From assembly GCF_010015445.1 (NCBI RefSeq), contig NC_053115.1, positions 6,997,076-7,061,075 of the forward strand: a stretch of 64,000 nt of DNA. The letters run 5' to 3'. Of this stretch, positions 22,416 to 35,890 are shown one piece after another. A model generated the notes under the pieces. It was not told the DNA's origin and ran no database searches. It saw only the letters and a program-made list of their open reading frames with translations. The first letter of the stretch is position 1, and each line of letters begins with the position of its first letter. The DNA comes from Perca fluviatilis (taxonomy: Eukaryota > Chordata > Actinopteri > Perciformes > Percidae). The translations under genes and the position numbers were made by a program.

Positions 22416-24480
22416 CTCTACTCATGAAAGAGGGAGAAAATTATTATTGTCAAGGTTTGGCCAAAAGGGGTTTGGTGAATATGTGACCATACATTCATGA
22501 TCGTATTTATCAAAAGGCAACGAAAAAACAAAAACTCTCCTTGCTGCTTGCTCTTCTGAGATAACCTCAGGATGTTCTAATGAACAAGTTAGACTGAACA
22601 AAACTATTCATAATGTATGTTGTGCAAGAACAGCATTGTTATCACACTTTCTTCAGGGAAACATCATCTATTATCCAGTGCATCTCTTTCTATTGCCGTG
22701 CTCTGCTCATCTATTTCTGCCACAAGCCACTCACGCAACACCAACATACAACATCACCTCACATGTCTTACTAACTCCTGGGTCCCCAGTATAATCTATA
22801 TTAAGACTCATAACAAATGCATATTTGCTACTGTTCTGCTGATATCATGACCCGGTTGACTTGTGGTTTGCTTTTACTTTTCATCCTCTGGTCACAAACG
22901 CTGTTGATCCCTCAGGCTATCCAGCTGCTCAATGACTGGTGTTGGTGGAGGAAAAAAAGCTTTGCTACTCTCTTCAAACATATTTTTGCCTACAGCTCAA
23001 GTCACATTGTGTATGTTTATTCTGTTGAATCACCATTTGTCTAGCATTGCTCATGACAGCGAACTGGAAACATATTGGTGTAAACATTTAGCAACAAATG
23101 AACACAAGCATTGGCAATGTTTTACTGTGTGGACCATCCGGAATGCAAGACCATAATAATTAAAGCTGAAGAATTGCTTGAGCAGAGCCACACCTCAATT
23201 GCGCCTTTTCCGGCATCCCTAAAAATACCCACCTACTGTAACCCTCGCCTCTAAATTACTCTCACATTCTGCGACTAAAATGGTCAAATGTATCTGGTTG
23301 ATGGTGTAGTCCTTGCTAGTGAAAGCCAGCAAATTAAACCCCTCACAGATGCTGACCGTGGAATTTGAATGCCAGAGCTACGTGCAATTTTCCGTTTTTG
23401 TTTCACCACAGAGGCAAAAAGGAAAAAGAGCTAATAAAAAAAGATTAAGGTTACAGTGTGGGATGTTGTGTTTGTGTAATCATCACATTTTGATATGTGT
23501 TAATGGCATGATATTAAACATTCCCTTCAAAGCATGTTTTACTAGGGAATAAACATAATCAATTGAACTGGAGATATACAGTGCAGACACACCAAACCAT
23601 AAAGGAGCATTTTAACTCCTTTATCCCTTATCCAACTCTCTGAAATTATAAGCTTAAAAGCTTAAAGCTGTTAAAATGTGAACCGCAAGCATTTATAATG
23701 AGGTAAACACAACTGGCTCCAAATCTGAAGTAGAAAAAAAAGCATCCTGCTTTTTTTAATACCTAACACTAATGGGCAAATTGTTTTCATGAGAAAGTGC
23801 CAGACTCGTGGGCAGAAGATAAGGATTTCAGCATTTGTTGCGCTGTTGTAGCAAAATTCCAGCAGAAAGAAAAAAAAAAAAAAGGATTTGTTGGAAAAGA
23901 AATAGTAAAATATTTAACATAACATGAATATTCATGTTGCAGGTGGAGACTGAGTTAAACCTGAGTAAAACAACAACAATGATTATATTTGAGTCACACA
24001 GCACCACACTAACCTGAATCACTGCGTACACCACCCACTCTGTTTTGAACTTTGAATATAATGTATAATTTCAGTACGGCATATTTTTATGTCTCTTGCA
24101 TGGCCACTCTTCCTGTCGCAAGTAAATTACCCAACATTGAATTCCAAATTTGTGATACAATATATATATATATATATATATTATAAAGTTGTTGGCTTCA
24201 GTGCTGTCATTTTCAACCCTGCAGGGGAAATGCCAACGACCTATTACAGTAAGATGAACAAACGCACAAATGGCAACCACAGGAGGTGCTGTTCTGTGTT
24301 GACCTCTTCTGAGGATGTTTGTATGACCTGGGGACACAAATTCTGACAGACAAACTCCACCAGGAGCTTCTCTTCTCAACAAGTGGACCCCCTGTCACCC
24401 ATGAGAGCTCTGATGTGCGTCAGTGGCTGAATGTTACCACGACCTCCTACATAGGAGCGAGACACCCAGACTGAAAGAGA
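21956..24480. other. no recognised gene; (CA)n at 22387-22414, short (TA)n at 24162-24181
   Basis: Only short ORFs. No repeat boundary or RNA gene recognised. Confidence 0.45.
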
Positions 24481-25756
24481 CACAAAATTACTAGAATTTT
24501 GGCATTGTAGTCGTAGTGCATCTTTTTCTGTGTGAGCATCTCTTTATAGTCATTTTGCGTCTCTTTATAGACCCAATCACAATGTTTGTTTGCAATAACT
24601 TGCGCGTAGAAAACCCCTGTGTCCCGTACATACAATTTAACGGTGCTGAGCAAAGAGGGGCGAGGAACAACTGGATATACTCTCATCTCATTCATCTAAA
24701 ATGCATGTTTGATGTTTTCATAAGTCAACACTTTCCCTAACATTAGGTTGGAGACCTAATTTATCTGTTGGGCCACAGACCAAAGAAAAGACACCACCCT
24801 ACTAACACTACTACTACCCAAACTAGCTGTCGGTCCAACCGGCAGTGAGATGTGTCTGTTCGTAACGCTAGATTCAAAGATGCTAGTGTAATAGCCCTGA
24901 AAAGGGGAGTAGTTGAATGAAAGATGCACGGACACAAACTTTCCTCAGATCATATGTGTAATCACTGAATATAACACAATACAACATATGTAATACATAC
25001 AATTCTTCTGCTCCATATCTACAGAACTGAAATACCAAGCAAACAAATACAGCAATACACGAGAGATACAAAATACAATTATTCTGCTAACATATATAGC
25101 ACTCATCATTACACCCTTTAACAGTACTCAGTACATTACAGAAACGTATACAGAACATACTACGACTCTCTATGTGTCGTAGTATGTTCTGTATACGTTA
25201 CGCTACTAAGTGCCGCTCTTTCATCCACGATGTCGCGGTTAGCATTGCTAAAGGCTAATGTGGCTAGCTTACTCTTCGTCGTTTAATTAACTTCATTACT
25301 TCACAATGTGCGAACATACTGTGTTAGAAACACTCTCCTTAGCACATATACACATTCACATAACACTGTTAACCAATAACACATATCACAGGAGACTCAT
25401 ACCTGAAAAGGGGAGTAGTTGAATGAAAGATGCACGGACAGAAACTTTCAGACCACCGTGTTTACAGTAACTATATATCTTTAAACTTTACAGTTACAAC
25501 TTACAATGACTAAAGAAATTAAAAAGTTTGCAGATTTCACATAACTCCACAATTCAAATCAACTGCAATTTGTCTTCCCAGAAGATGTTTGTTAGCGCAA
25601 CGTCATTTGCGCCTCTTTAAAGTCATTTTGTGTCTTTTTTTTTTTGTCTTTTTGCATCTCTTTAAGTCATTTTCCATCTCTTCTTAGTAATTTTGTGTCT
25701 TTTAATAGTCATTTTGTGTCTCTTTATAGTCGTTTTGCGTCTATTTGAAGTCTCAT
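24481..25756. repeat. repeat-rich block with degenerate 21-mer repeats and a hairpin
   Basis: Degenerate units of the type ATTTTGTGTCTCTTTATAGT occur at both ends (24535-24570 and 25610-25745). In between lies a direct repeat (24896-24945 and 25402-25450, CCTGAAAAGGGGAGTAGTTG onward) and a perfect hairpin (25143-25199). It may be one composite element; no ORF supports an identity. Confidence 0.55.
25143..25199. repeat. perfect 24-bp inverted repeat, 9-base loop
   Basis: The left arm 25143-25166 (AACGTATACAGAACATAC and so on) pairs exactly with the right arm 25176-25199. The loop is TCTCTATGT. Confidence 0.95.
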
Positions 25757-26957
25757 GCCCAGAGGCCGAGGGGGCCCAGGGGGTCAGGGGTCCCCCAGGC
25801 CGGCATGTACCTGGTTAGCCCGTTTAGGACATACCTACTGTAAGTGTTGAGCATATCCACCACCACTGAAAAAAAAACAATTAAAGTCCTGCAACAACTG
25901 AGTGGTTGATGTGCGTACTTACATGAAAAGAAAGGCAAGAAAAATCAACATCGTAGTGAGACTAGATACATTGTAATGGTGAGTGAAAACCAAGCTGAGT
26001 TGTGAATTAAGCCTCCCAAGCTAGCCTTCTGCTCAATGCACCCCACACAGCGTCTGCATTACAAGCAGCTGGTAGGTGGTGATGTAGCTGACGTCTGCTT
26101 GTGGGCAGATTGTACGTTTTTTTTCAAGGAGATGAGAGGCTCTCCATTGACTGGGAAGATGGACTGCTTTCATACAGCCAAAAGTCACAAGTGATGATCT
26201 GCTGTAAGAACATGTTTTTTTCTCTGCTTCCTTCCTTACAATAGACCCAGACTTTCCTTAAGACTTACCGGGCTGGTTGCCATAGTTTTGGAAGGCAGTA
26301 GAAAAACACAGCTGAAAGATGAAATTATTTATAAAGGAACAAAACAAGTCTCCTGCGTTGAGCTCGACTGCACACATGCACAGCAGAGTATGCTAATAAC
26401 ATCCTGCCTAAAAAAAGACAATAGACGGTGGATGCAAAAATTACATGGCTGCATGAATACATTACTTGAGTCGTTGTTCTGGACGCTGTCCATTCATTTC
26501 ATTAATAGATTAGTGTATTTTTGGCTACATGGATGTTGCATTTTCTGAACTAATACCATGCCTCCACTGAACTGTTTTGGCCACATTTTTAACTGTGTCC
26601 TTAATCCAAAATTCCAAATGGCATTATTCATCAATGCCTCTTTTTATTTCAGGTTTATGTTTAAAACTGATAACCATGCAACATTGAGATCCAATTGTTC
26701 TGTGTGTGTGAAATTAAATAACAATAGAGTAATCTGCAACGCAATCCTCTTGACACAGATACATTGTTTGATAAGGCAGATTCACAAAGCTGGGGGTGGC
26801 CAACATGAATACACTTTCCCTATTTTTTTTTCAATTTGAATGATGTGTTAGTAAATTACTATTCTATGCAAAATCTGGCATTATTTATGCTTTTGAGATG
26901 AACAAAAAACAAAAACAATGCTCTTGTGCCTTCACTATTGGGGGGGGGGAGTGGGGG
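25757..26957. other. no recognised feature
   Basis: Unassigned AT-rich sequence with short ORFs. Confidence 0.45.
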
Positions 26958-27462
26958 CAATATTATGCTTTTTGGCTTTTTCCCTTTCCTTTATTGTGTT
27001 ATATATCTTTTTTGTGCACGTTATAGGTTTACAAAGTGAAAAAGCCCAAAGTCCACCCAAAGGGACTTACCATCTCCAACAGAAAACACTGTTCACAAAC
27101 TGCTCCAAACAGCTCTATTGTAGTCCAGCCTTTACTTCAGAGACAAACGTGCGTCACTTTGTAACACACGTTATAATGCTCGCCTAGCTGCTAGCGTGGC
27201 ACTCCCTCATACTCTTCAACTGACTAGCTAGCAGTGCTTACTGCGCATGTGCGACTCCCAACAAAGATGGAACAGAAGTGAGATGTCTCACTCTGTAGCT
27301 AAAACAGAGAGCTCAACACACAAGGTGAAAAGAGGAGCTGCAGCAATGTGCAGTACAACAAAAATATGGTGTTTTCTGAAAATTAAACCACATAAACCTA
27401 TTCTGGTACAACCTCTAAATACAATTATGAACCTGAAAATAAGCATAATATGAGCCCTTTAA
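26958..27462 (-). mobile_element. TTAA-type 0.5-kb element, copy 2
   Basis: Same orientation as the 13.1-kb copy and nearly identical inside. The left terminus is replaced by a G-rich run (26940-26956); the right end GAGCCCTTTAA keeps TTAA. Confidence 0.8.
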
Positions 27463-28506
27463 CACGAGTTAGATTCTAACTATTTGCTGTTCAATCTGTT
27501 GTGGTAACCAGGCAAAATGAATACAGGACCTGCAGGCTTCAATTTGAACATTAACAGTAGTTTGATCACTAGTGGTTGAATCTTTTGGCTGATATTTCAC
27601 CCAGCAAATGGTTTTGGTTTGGTCTCAACCTGATGATCATTTTGTTATTGTAAAATTTCATTCAGAAACACTACTTTTTCATCTTTAACCTCCGCACAAG
27701 TAGTATCATTCAGCGACTAACTGAGCTCACAGGTAAATGCAGCCAATCCACTTATCCAATTATGAAATGTCGACAGAGCGATAGCTGTGGTTTCCGCATA
27801 CAACATCAGTCATACACATGCATAGCAACAGCCGCAACACACCATATACACAATAATGAATCAGGTGCAAAAGCTGACTTTCCATAATAATGAGAATACT
27901 GCTTAATAATTAGTACTTAACTTGTTGTATCTTGTTTGTTTAATTCATACAAAAACGGAAATGTGAAAACAGCAATTTCTGGTTTTAAGGGATTATATAT
28001 TATGCATTATAACTGTTTCTAGACAAACGACAGGTTATCCATCCACCCAGCAATTCTGTGCAGCATCTCTGCTGGTTGCCTGGCTACCTCACTGTGACAA
28101 CAAGACATTGGGAAGTCACTGCACCCAGCTGTTGCTAGCCTTGAAATAAGGTGCAGCTCAGTTTCCTTATTTGATAGCTTCTGGCTCCTCTACTGAATCA
28201 CAAGTTGTTCTGTCCTTACTTTGTAAAGGCCGTTTCGAAGCTCTTATTTCTGCACCGAGGAGCGCAACTATGCTATTGAGACTTACTGAATAGTCTCAGC
28301 CTTGGAATATCCATTTTATCGGCCAGTGATTATGTCTTGTCATATGAAAGGGTGGCCATTCAGATTCAAAACAAAGTTTTAACACAGTAAACTACATCCT
28401 CTTTGTTTTTTGTTTTTTAAAGTCAGCAGAGTTCATTGCTCATTGTTCATCTGTTGTGATTACAAACACACATCTTGATATACAGCAGGTAGTATCTCAT
28501 AAACAA
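27463..28506. other. no recognised feature
   Basis: Nothing beyond short ORFs. Confidence 0.45.
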
Positions 28507-28890
28507 TCACTGATGTGTTTTATTCAGGAATTTATTTTGGACGACTCTTCTAGCTCCTCTTATACACACTGGACTAACTGGGGACTTCACAACCCTTCTC
28601 GATGACCTCTTCTGTACCATTGGAGAGGCATCGGTAATAGCAGGCTCTAAAGCTTCTCCCCAGCATACATTTTCAGTGGTTATTTCCTCAGTTGACAAGA
28701 GGCTCTCCGATCAGCCCATATAACAAAGTGGCCACTCGAATACAACAGGAGATGAGTGTCATCTTAAGCCCACATATAGAGAAGAGGATGTTGATGATGA
28801 TGGTAATGATGATGAGCATGAGGATGAAGGTGCTGAGGATCAATAGATTCCCCAACAATAGATTTGGGTTGCATGGAGTCTGTGTGCGCT
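28507..28890 (-). CDS. weak candidate coding stretch, two minus-strand frames
   Basis: Downstream frame 28507-28698 reads STEEITTENVCWGEALEP, AITDASPMVQKRSSRRVV and onward to NKTHQ stop, with ordinary composition. Upstream, another frame encodes a hydrophobic run (LLILSTFILMLIIITIIINI) followed by LFSICGLKM and LIGEPLVN stop; its isoleucines come from an (ATC)n-like repeat. A frameshift or intron could join them, or both could be chance. The plus strand of the same DNA has an acidic frame, a further reason for caution. No family recognised. Confidence 0.2.
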
Positions 28891-28907
28891 GCTATGGAAA
28901 CAGTTGA

Positions 28908-29570
28908 CATCAGCGGGGTCAGAAATGCAAGGAGGTGTGTAGGGGTGGGTGGGCAGGTGGGTGGGTACTGGATCTGATGGTAGGCAGACCTGTGGAGCGG
29001 AGGTGGTGATTGTGGTGCTAATGGTTTTTCAGGAGGGGGAAGGGTTAGTGTGAGGGCCCTTCATTGCACTTCTGTCAGTTTAATGACTCCACAGCATGAT
29101 TCCTCAGGTTAGTCCACACAGTTACATAAACCACCACTCAGGTTTTCATGCTAAATGCAATGGTCCTGTTGCTGTGAAGTCCAGCTGGTGACATGATAAT
29201 AGTATATTAGTTAATACTATAGCAATACTGCATGACTTGAATGACTAGAATATGTATACAGTATGTTAGTCGTTTATCTGAAATGATCTTTTCTTGGGGA
29301 TGATATCAAAAGTAAATTCATTTCAATTGTTTGCGCAAAATGCGATATATATATATATTTTTTTACCAACAAGTGCATAATCCTCTGAGAACGAAAGACG
29401 CCCCGGTGCGTCCAAACGATGTTCGACAAAACTCTGACTCAGAAATTACAAAATTTCATTTCAGACATTTATCTACTATTTTTGATCATATATTAACACT
29501 ACTTTGTGACCCTAAAGACTTTGGTAAACTCATTTCAAGTACCTAAACAATTTGTACAACACATCATAAG
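28908..29570. other. no recognised feature
   Basis: Unassigned; GT-rich around 28940-28980. Confidence 0.45.
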
Positions 29571-29817
29571 TTAAAGCAACACCAAAGATTCTTTTTTACC
29601 TTAAAATAATGTTTCCAAAATCATTTCAGTGGTTCATCAACTCGTAACAGGGTGAACGGCACTTCTGCATTCGCTTTACGGCGCTCTATCTGCTAAAACC
29701 GCACTATGCAAGTTTGCCAGATCAGGTAGCGGATCTGTAGTTCGAATGAGAACGGTAATGAACAATTCGAAACCTGTAGGGGGACCGAAGAGGAAAAGTG
29801 TTTTGGTGTTGCTTTAA
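29571..29817. mobile_element. 247-bp TTAA-type MITE
   Basis: Perfect inverted ends TTAAAGCAACACCAAA (29571) and TTTGGTGTTGCTTTAA (29802-29817). Non-coding. TTAA at both outer edges suggests Kolobok or piggyBac mobilisation. Confidence 0.85.
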
Positions 29818-30082
29818 GGTTTGTTTTCAAAGGAGATTTGAGGAATTTCAAAAAGCCAACATCAACGTTTTAGCTATAGTGCCAAATTATCTCTTTACAC
29901 ATTGCGCTGGGACAGATTTGGGTCTTACTACACCGAAAGCAAAATTAGTTCTGAACATTTTGATATGAAACACATGGGGATCAGTTTTATGCAAAAACCT
30001 TAAAAAGGTAAATTTAAGAAGATGTGTGAAAATGCCCTTGGACCTCTGAGGGTTAATATATTGAATCTAGATGGGGCTTGAT

Positions 30083-30572
30083 TTAGACTATGTTTAGACA
30101 TAAACGATTTGAAGAGAAAAAGCAGTGGCGTTGCGTTCTCACTTTTTATTCCGCGTTTAGACGAGCGTTATGGGGGGGAAATCTGCATATGGTGGCACAA
30201 AAGTGTGTGAAATGCAATGTAGTGTGCACACCAGGTCGTGGGTCTGCGTAAAACCTTCCTTCTACTTGTCTCCCTCTCCTCCTCCTCTCTCCCTCTCCTC
30301 TCCCTAGTAGCACAAAGCGTACAACAAAAGCTGACAATTTTGTCTGGACAGACGAGGAGGTGGAGTTATTGCTCCAAACAATGCACACACACACACACTT
30401 CCACAGTGTGAACGCGATGGTGGAGCGTTTTTAAGATTTCCACTCTGGAGGGTGGTTTCACTTTTTGCGTTTTTAAGCCCCAAAAATGCCGTCACCGCCT
30501 AAACGAAAGGCACATCCAATAAAATATTTTGTCGTTTTCACCCGCGAACGCATTCGTGTAAACAGGGCCTTA
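30083..30572. mobile_element. imperfect inverted-repeat element
   Basis: The left end TATGTTTAGACATAAACG and the right end CGCATTCGTGTAAACAGGGC are approximately inverse. The interior is GC-richer and non-coding. Family and target duplication not determined. Confidence 0.45.
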
Positions 30573-33196
30573 GTAACAACTATATGGTAATGTGATGTAC
30601 AAAAGCCACGTAAAACATTTATCTTATTTCAGGATATTCTGCATAAAATCTAAACCTAAGACCAGTATGATTGAACAGGGAGTTTCTTGCTCCATTTACT
30701 TTCTAATAATAATTTCCTGCTATGACATCCTATCATCCTTTTATATTTTATTCAACGCTTCCAACACAGCTTTCACTAATTAGCAAACTAGAAAATTCTT
30801 GTGATGCGTTGTTGCAGTAATAGTTTTGTATAAATGTGTGTCTCTGCAACTCTTACCCCTCTTTAGTTATATCATGATGAAACCGTTTCAGCTGTGTACA
30901 GTGTGGATGGTATATTGATTTTCCATTACCAGATGGGTGTTTTTTCACAGCAAAAATTGCCATTTAATATTTCTCGCTTAGAATGCTGTTAAATTTATGA
31001 GCTGTGATTAGTGCTGTTAATGGGTTTTTAAACGATGTAACCTGGTTTAGCCTAAAGATATTCATTAGATGATGCATGTGCCTGTCAATCAGTATTAAGG
31101 GAGAGACACTGAGTGGTTTTTCAAGCTTTGTCTCCCACACTCAGATACAGTTCTTGGATTTTAGAGATCTATGATTTCAAGATTCTCTGTGACTAGCACT
31201 GAACATTTGTTTAAAGGTATTGCTCATAAATGATGACACATGGTTCTTATATGATAGTACATTAGCCACTTTCAATATTAGAAAGTATATTGTATCAATA
31301 TTGGTGATTCTGTCTGTGGTATTAAATATTTACTTGGTATCAAATCAGAACCACATGTTGTGGTATCACCCATCCCTCGGGCCTGAAACTATACATTTCA
31401 GTTTGAAACTGCATGATGGCTTTAATTGGTACAGACTCTGTTTTTTGTAAATACTGTATTGCAGTAACTGTAGGTATTTTTCAATCCATCACCAAGTTAT
31501 TTATATAATTTGTACAAGATTATTACCTATGAAGATAGATCTATTTCACCTAACTAAAGCAAGGCTCGAAAAGATAGACTGTAATTAAGAGATTAAAAGT
31601 AGGCAAAGATTATGGTTAACACAATCTTAGGATTTGCCTTTCACCAACTGGGGGCACATGTCACATAATACTTGGTGTGAGTGGTTTCAAACATCTGAGT
31701 TGACTCAGTTAATATGCTTTAATGTAGTCAAGGGCAGTATCCCTCCATGTAATTTTAACAGGGCTGTGAGTAGGCCAAAGGGGGACCACTTTGCTTGTCA
31801 CTCTCCAAAGGTCGAGAAGCTGAGCACCAAGGAAGCTCCAGTACTCTGCACTCACTTTAATTTAAGACTTCTACTGGACAAGAGTTAGCAATTAGAGTGT
31901 CTCCTCAACTACTGTACTGTTTGTCCCGAGGGAGGTGCCGAGAGGAACTCCCACTCACCCATTAATGTTTAAACTGGCCTGATTGAGCTGAATTATTCAG
32001 TGAATCACTCGTCCTCTGTGGGTAAGTACCTCCTTGTTGGTTTGGTCCTCAGCCTGAGTCCGTGTGATTATGGGCAGCAGTAGCTGTGGTTTCCACAGTG
32101 GTTGGTGTTGTCACCTAGGGACTGTAAACGTAGATGGATACTGTGAATTGGGAAACTGGTTAGGCATGAAAAGGGTTCTTTTGAAAATTGGTCAAAAGTA
32201 TCAAGGTACAGGAGTCCACTAAGTCCATTCTTTGAACTGGGAGTTCCAGCTTGTAACACCATGTAAAATCAAATCTATGAGTATATATTAAACAAACTAG
32301 ATATGTGTCAATAAGTGAGCTTTTGAGAGGCTGGTAAGCATATTTTGGAGAGAGCCAGGCATTTTCACAGCATTACTCTCTAAATGCCTAGCTTCACTAA
32401 TCACCTCCTGGCCATAGCTCTGCATTTAAGCGACAAACTTGAGTAGTAGTATGGCCTAATTATTCATAGTATGGGTTCTGGGCTGTACTTGAATTAGGCC
32501 AGTTCCTTTAATCACTGATACAACTGTTGTTTATACTTATGTCATTATGTCATTTACCAATTTATTCTAAATTTTTCGGGGAAGATCCGATTTCATGACC
32601 CAATGGAGCTTATGTAACATCAGCATTTCAGAACAGGTTTTTGCCTGGGGTTCAGATTGTCCAAGCACGCGCAATACACAGTCTAATATTGATGATTCTA
32701 AGTCATTATTCACAACATTTCTTCCTCTCACAGAAGCAGTCAAAACTGCCTTTTTTGTCTATGTTCAGTCTGTTTTCAACTGACTTGGCTGCATGTCCTT
32801 ACTATAACTGGAGCCGTTTGTAGTTCATATCCATTTTTTTTACAAATGGGTTGCAATGTGAAAGTAAACCCTGGGTTATCTGTGTTAAACCAAATTCTGG
32901 CTTTGCTTCTGGCATCCTACACATTCCCATTGTGAAAACAGCAGTTGCCTTGGTAACAAGCACACCACACTAAGGGCATCTTAACAAATCGTGCTGTGCC
33001 GTGGAGGCTGGAGCCGTGTGATAGATTTACATAATCAAGGACATTTACTGTACAGCCACTCTTACTGTGATCTTGAACATCTCCATAGCAACACCCATGA
33101 AGGTTGTTCTGTTATATGGACACCTCTGTGTCTTCTAACACCTCGCTCATAGAGGCAACTTTAACTCACAAAAAAAAGAATAAATACAAAGCATTG

Positions 33197-33229
<33 letters not shown>

Positions 33230-34329
33230 CACAAGTACAAAGTTTCCTTAACAATGTAGCTGTACACCAGTGTTTTCCCCATGCATTTGTGATATGCCTA
33301 GGGCAATCTTTATGGGGGTAATTGGATGAGTTTGTTCTCTTAAGCCAACAGATGTTCCTCTGCAGTCACAGCTGTTAGCTTTATCTGGTAACTGAAGACT
33401 TTAGAGGAGATCTCAAAGCTGTTATCCCAATAGAAGAAATGTAAACATCTTGCTTTGCGTCAATGGGCTGTGAAGAAAGAAGAGACTGAATTTGTGGTTT
33501 GCATTTTGTCAAAGCTTGTACTATGCTTTGGTTTTTAGTGACATTAGTTTTTTCAAGTAGCTGGAATTGTCTCCCTGGCTCTGTCAGTGTCATCAAGCTA
33601 GGAATCTGTTCTGGTTTCTACTCAAACCGTCCGGCTCCAGAGTGGGCTTCATCAGAGGCCTATCACATAGTGTGGGTTGTGTGTGTTCATGTATCCCAGT
33701 AACAAGGGAGTGGCCTCATACCACAGAAACAGCCTTGGCATGTTGACGACCTACATTCTGTATGCCTAAAGGGACAGAACCCATCCACAATGTAATTACC
33801 ACCAACCTTGTTTCTCTGTACAGCACTCCATCACTGAGAAAGTTCATCTTCAGCCCAGCATCTTCTTGCCACTGGGGTAATTTTTTAAATCTTTTCTTTC
33901 TGAGTTCGTGGTAGTTATCATTTTTATGTTACTATCTTGTGTTTACCAAGGGGCACATTAGTGTCAACACATACTTTTGCTTGCTATACAAATTAAGCAG
34001 AAAATGTGTGTTTGGACCTTTGTTTTTTTTCATGTGTACACCAAATGAAACCATTTTAAAGAGGCCGCTGATAACCAAATTGTTACACATCAGAGTCAGT
34101 TTACGCATCACAGTTAACTACTCAGCCGTGAAAACAGTTGTTTAAAGCCTTCTGCAGTTCTGGAGTGAGCTATCCTAAGTCTGAAAAAATAACCCTTAGG
34201 ATGTCATCAAGTTATTTTTAGATTTTATTGGGCTTGGAGACTCTAAATTCTTATTAGAATGCTTGTGTTACAAGGCAGGAGTTTGTAAGACGTAGACAGG
34301 AAGAATCTAAAAAATGACGCAATTGAGCA
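30573..34329. other. no recognised gene; (TA)n at 33199-33229
   Basis: Long plain AT-rich stretch with short ORFs on both strands. One small segment (33824-33876) lies between a strong acceptor and a GTAATT donor but is too short to judge. Confidence 0.45.
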
Positions 34330-34442
34330 GCATTGTGGGAGTATCCAGTTTAAGGATCTTGACCCATACTAGGGACTAAAAGCGACTTTGAGTCTTTGAA
34401 AAGCGCTATATAAATTCAATTTATTATTATTATTATTATTAT
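34330..34442 (+). mobile_element. SINE or LINE 3' tail remnant
   Basis: The text GACTTTGAGTCTTTGAAAAG, CGCTATATAAATTCAATTT and (ATT)n is the standard 3' end of an abundant fish retroposon group. No head is recognised. Confidence 0.6.
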
Positions 34443-35479
34443 TAAAAGTCAGGATATCTTGGCCTCTACTTATTAGTCTTTAATCATCCAGACATTTCAG
34501 TTGAATCTCTGTTCTTATTTATTATGTAGTCAATATGTTGTCAATAGTCTAACTTTAAATATGTCAATTATATAGACACCTGCTGATGTTGTTGTCTCTG
34601 AATAACACCAATAAAAGTCCATTGATTAAGTAAATAAAGAAATTATACGATCAAATATATATCTATGGAAATGGAAAGAATGTGTTAGATTTGTTTCTGA
34701 CACAAGCTGTCACACTTGAATGCATCTCACAATCCCAAGCTGTATTTCAGTAATCAGAAGCTTCCAGTCTGAGAAAGTGAAGTGATTTACAGTCTAAGCC
34801 TCTGCCCCTGAAGACATGACTAGATTGGTTTAATGACAGTCACAGCATTTAGAATTACAAGCTGTCACCTAATACAATCATGTTGGCGTGCTACATAAGT
34901 GGCCTGTGTATTCGCACAGTTGATGTGACCAGGCTGGAAGCACATTAGAATCACGCTGGTAGGAAACATACAAACATATTTAGTACAGTTATACTTTCAG
35001 AAAGATGTAAAGAGTGAGCCCCACATTCTTAGCATTCTACAAAAAGGTGATCACTGCAACCAATGCATACAGAATATGTGTGTTTTATCTGGAAGCAGAA
35101 CAGTTAAGAGATAATACAACTGAAATGAAAATAAATACTAAAATGAAAGGTCAATTGTTGAAGGTAAACTTTGAGAGAAAAGTCCTCTGTGTTGCTGCTG
35201 AGTCTATAACAATAAAAAACTCTCCATTGTATTTTCTATGTCTGTCTGTGACTGTCTGTTTTATTAAGTAGTGTTTTCAATCTATATTTGTTTTTCCACT
35301 GAGTGTCCTGGTTATTCAAACTTAACACCTCATGTTTAAAGTCCCATTTGAAGTTGGAATATATAATGTATCTAATTAAACTGCAAATATAATAGGAAGG
35401 CTATGGGAAGTTTGCTATGTAACACGTCAGTAAACTCGGTCTGCTTTCGTCTTACCTACAGTGCTATATCCATGAGAAA
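34443..35479. other. no recognised feature
   Basis: Unassigned AT-rich sequence. Confidence 0.45.
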
Positions 35480-35890
35480 AAAACAGGAAGTTATTGTATT
35501 CGTTCCCAGGGCGTATTCCTGTTATCCATCCCTAAAGTCCACACTGAACTGGGTAAAAGGGCATTTAAATATTCTGCTCCCTCTACATGGAATGATTTGC
35601 AAAATTTTGAAACGACATGGAGGCAGGCACATCTGGCTGTAAATGTTTTTGACCAATTGATCTATTTGATCCCTGAATTAGTTGACTTATGGCGAACATT
35701 GTTGAAAATCTTGATATTTTATGATCCTGTAATTTATTATATGTTTTCATTGTAAATTGTTATATGTTTTACAGTCTGAAACTCTGTTAATTGTGCTGCT
35801 GCCTGTCTTGGCGAGGACACTCTTGTAAAAGAGATTCTTCATGTCAATGAGTATATTTCTGGTTAAATAAAGAAAGAAAGAAAAAAAACA
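35480..35890 (+). pseudogene. 5'-truncated LINE, ORF C-terminus and 3' UTR
   Basis: The frame KVHTELGKRAFKYSAPSTWN and DLQNF is the conserved C-terminal block of a fish LINE polyprotein. The 3' UTR follows with CTGTCTTGGCGAGGACACTC, GAGATTCTTCATGTCAATGAG and GGTTAAATAAAG, ending in (AAAG)n. Reverse transcriptase and endonuclease are absent, typical of 5'-truncated insertion. Confidence 0.85.

Noticed and set aside
33824..33876. Exon candidate HSITEKVHLQPSIFLPLG with a strong acceptor
   Set aside because: Only 53 bases, weak GTAATT donor, no recognised homology; too short to separate from chance.
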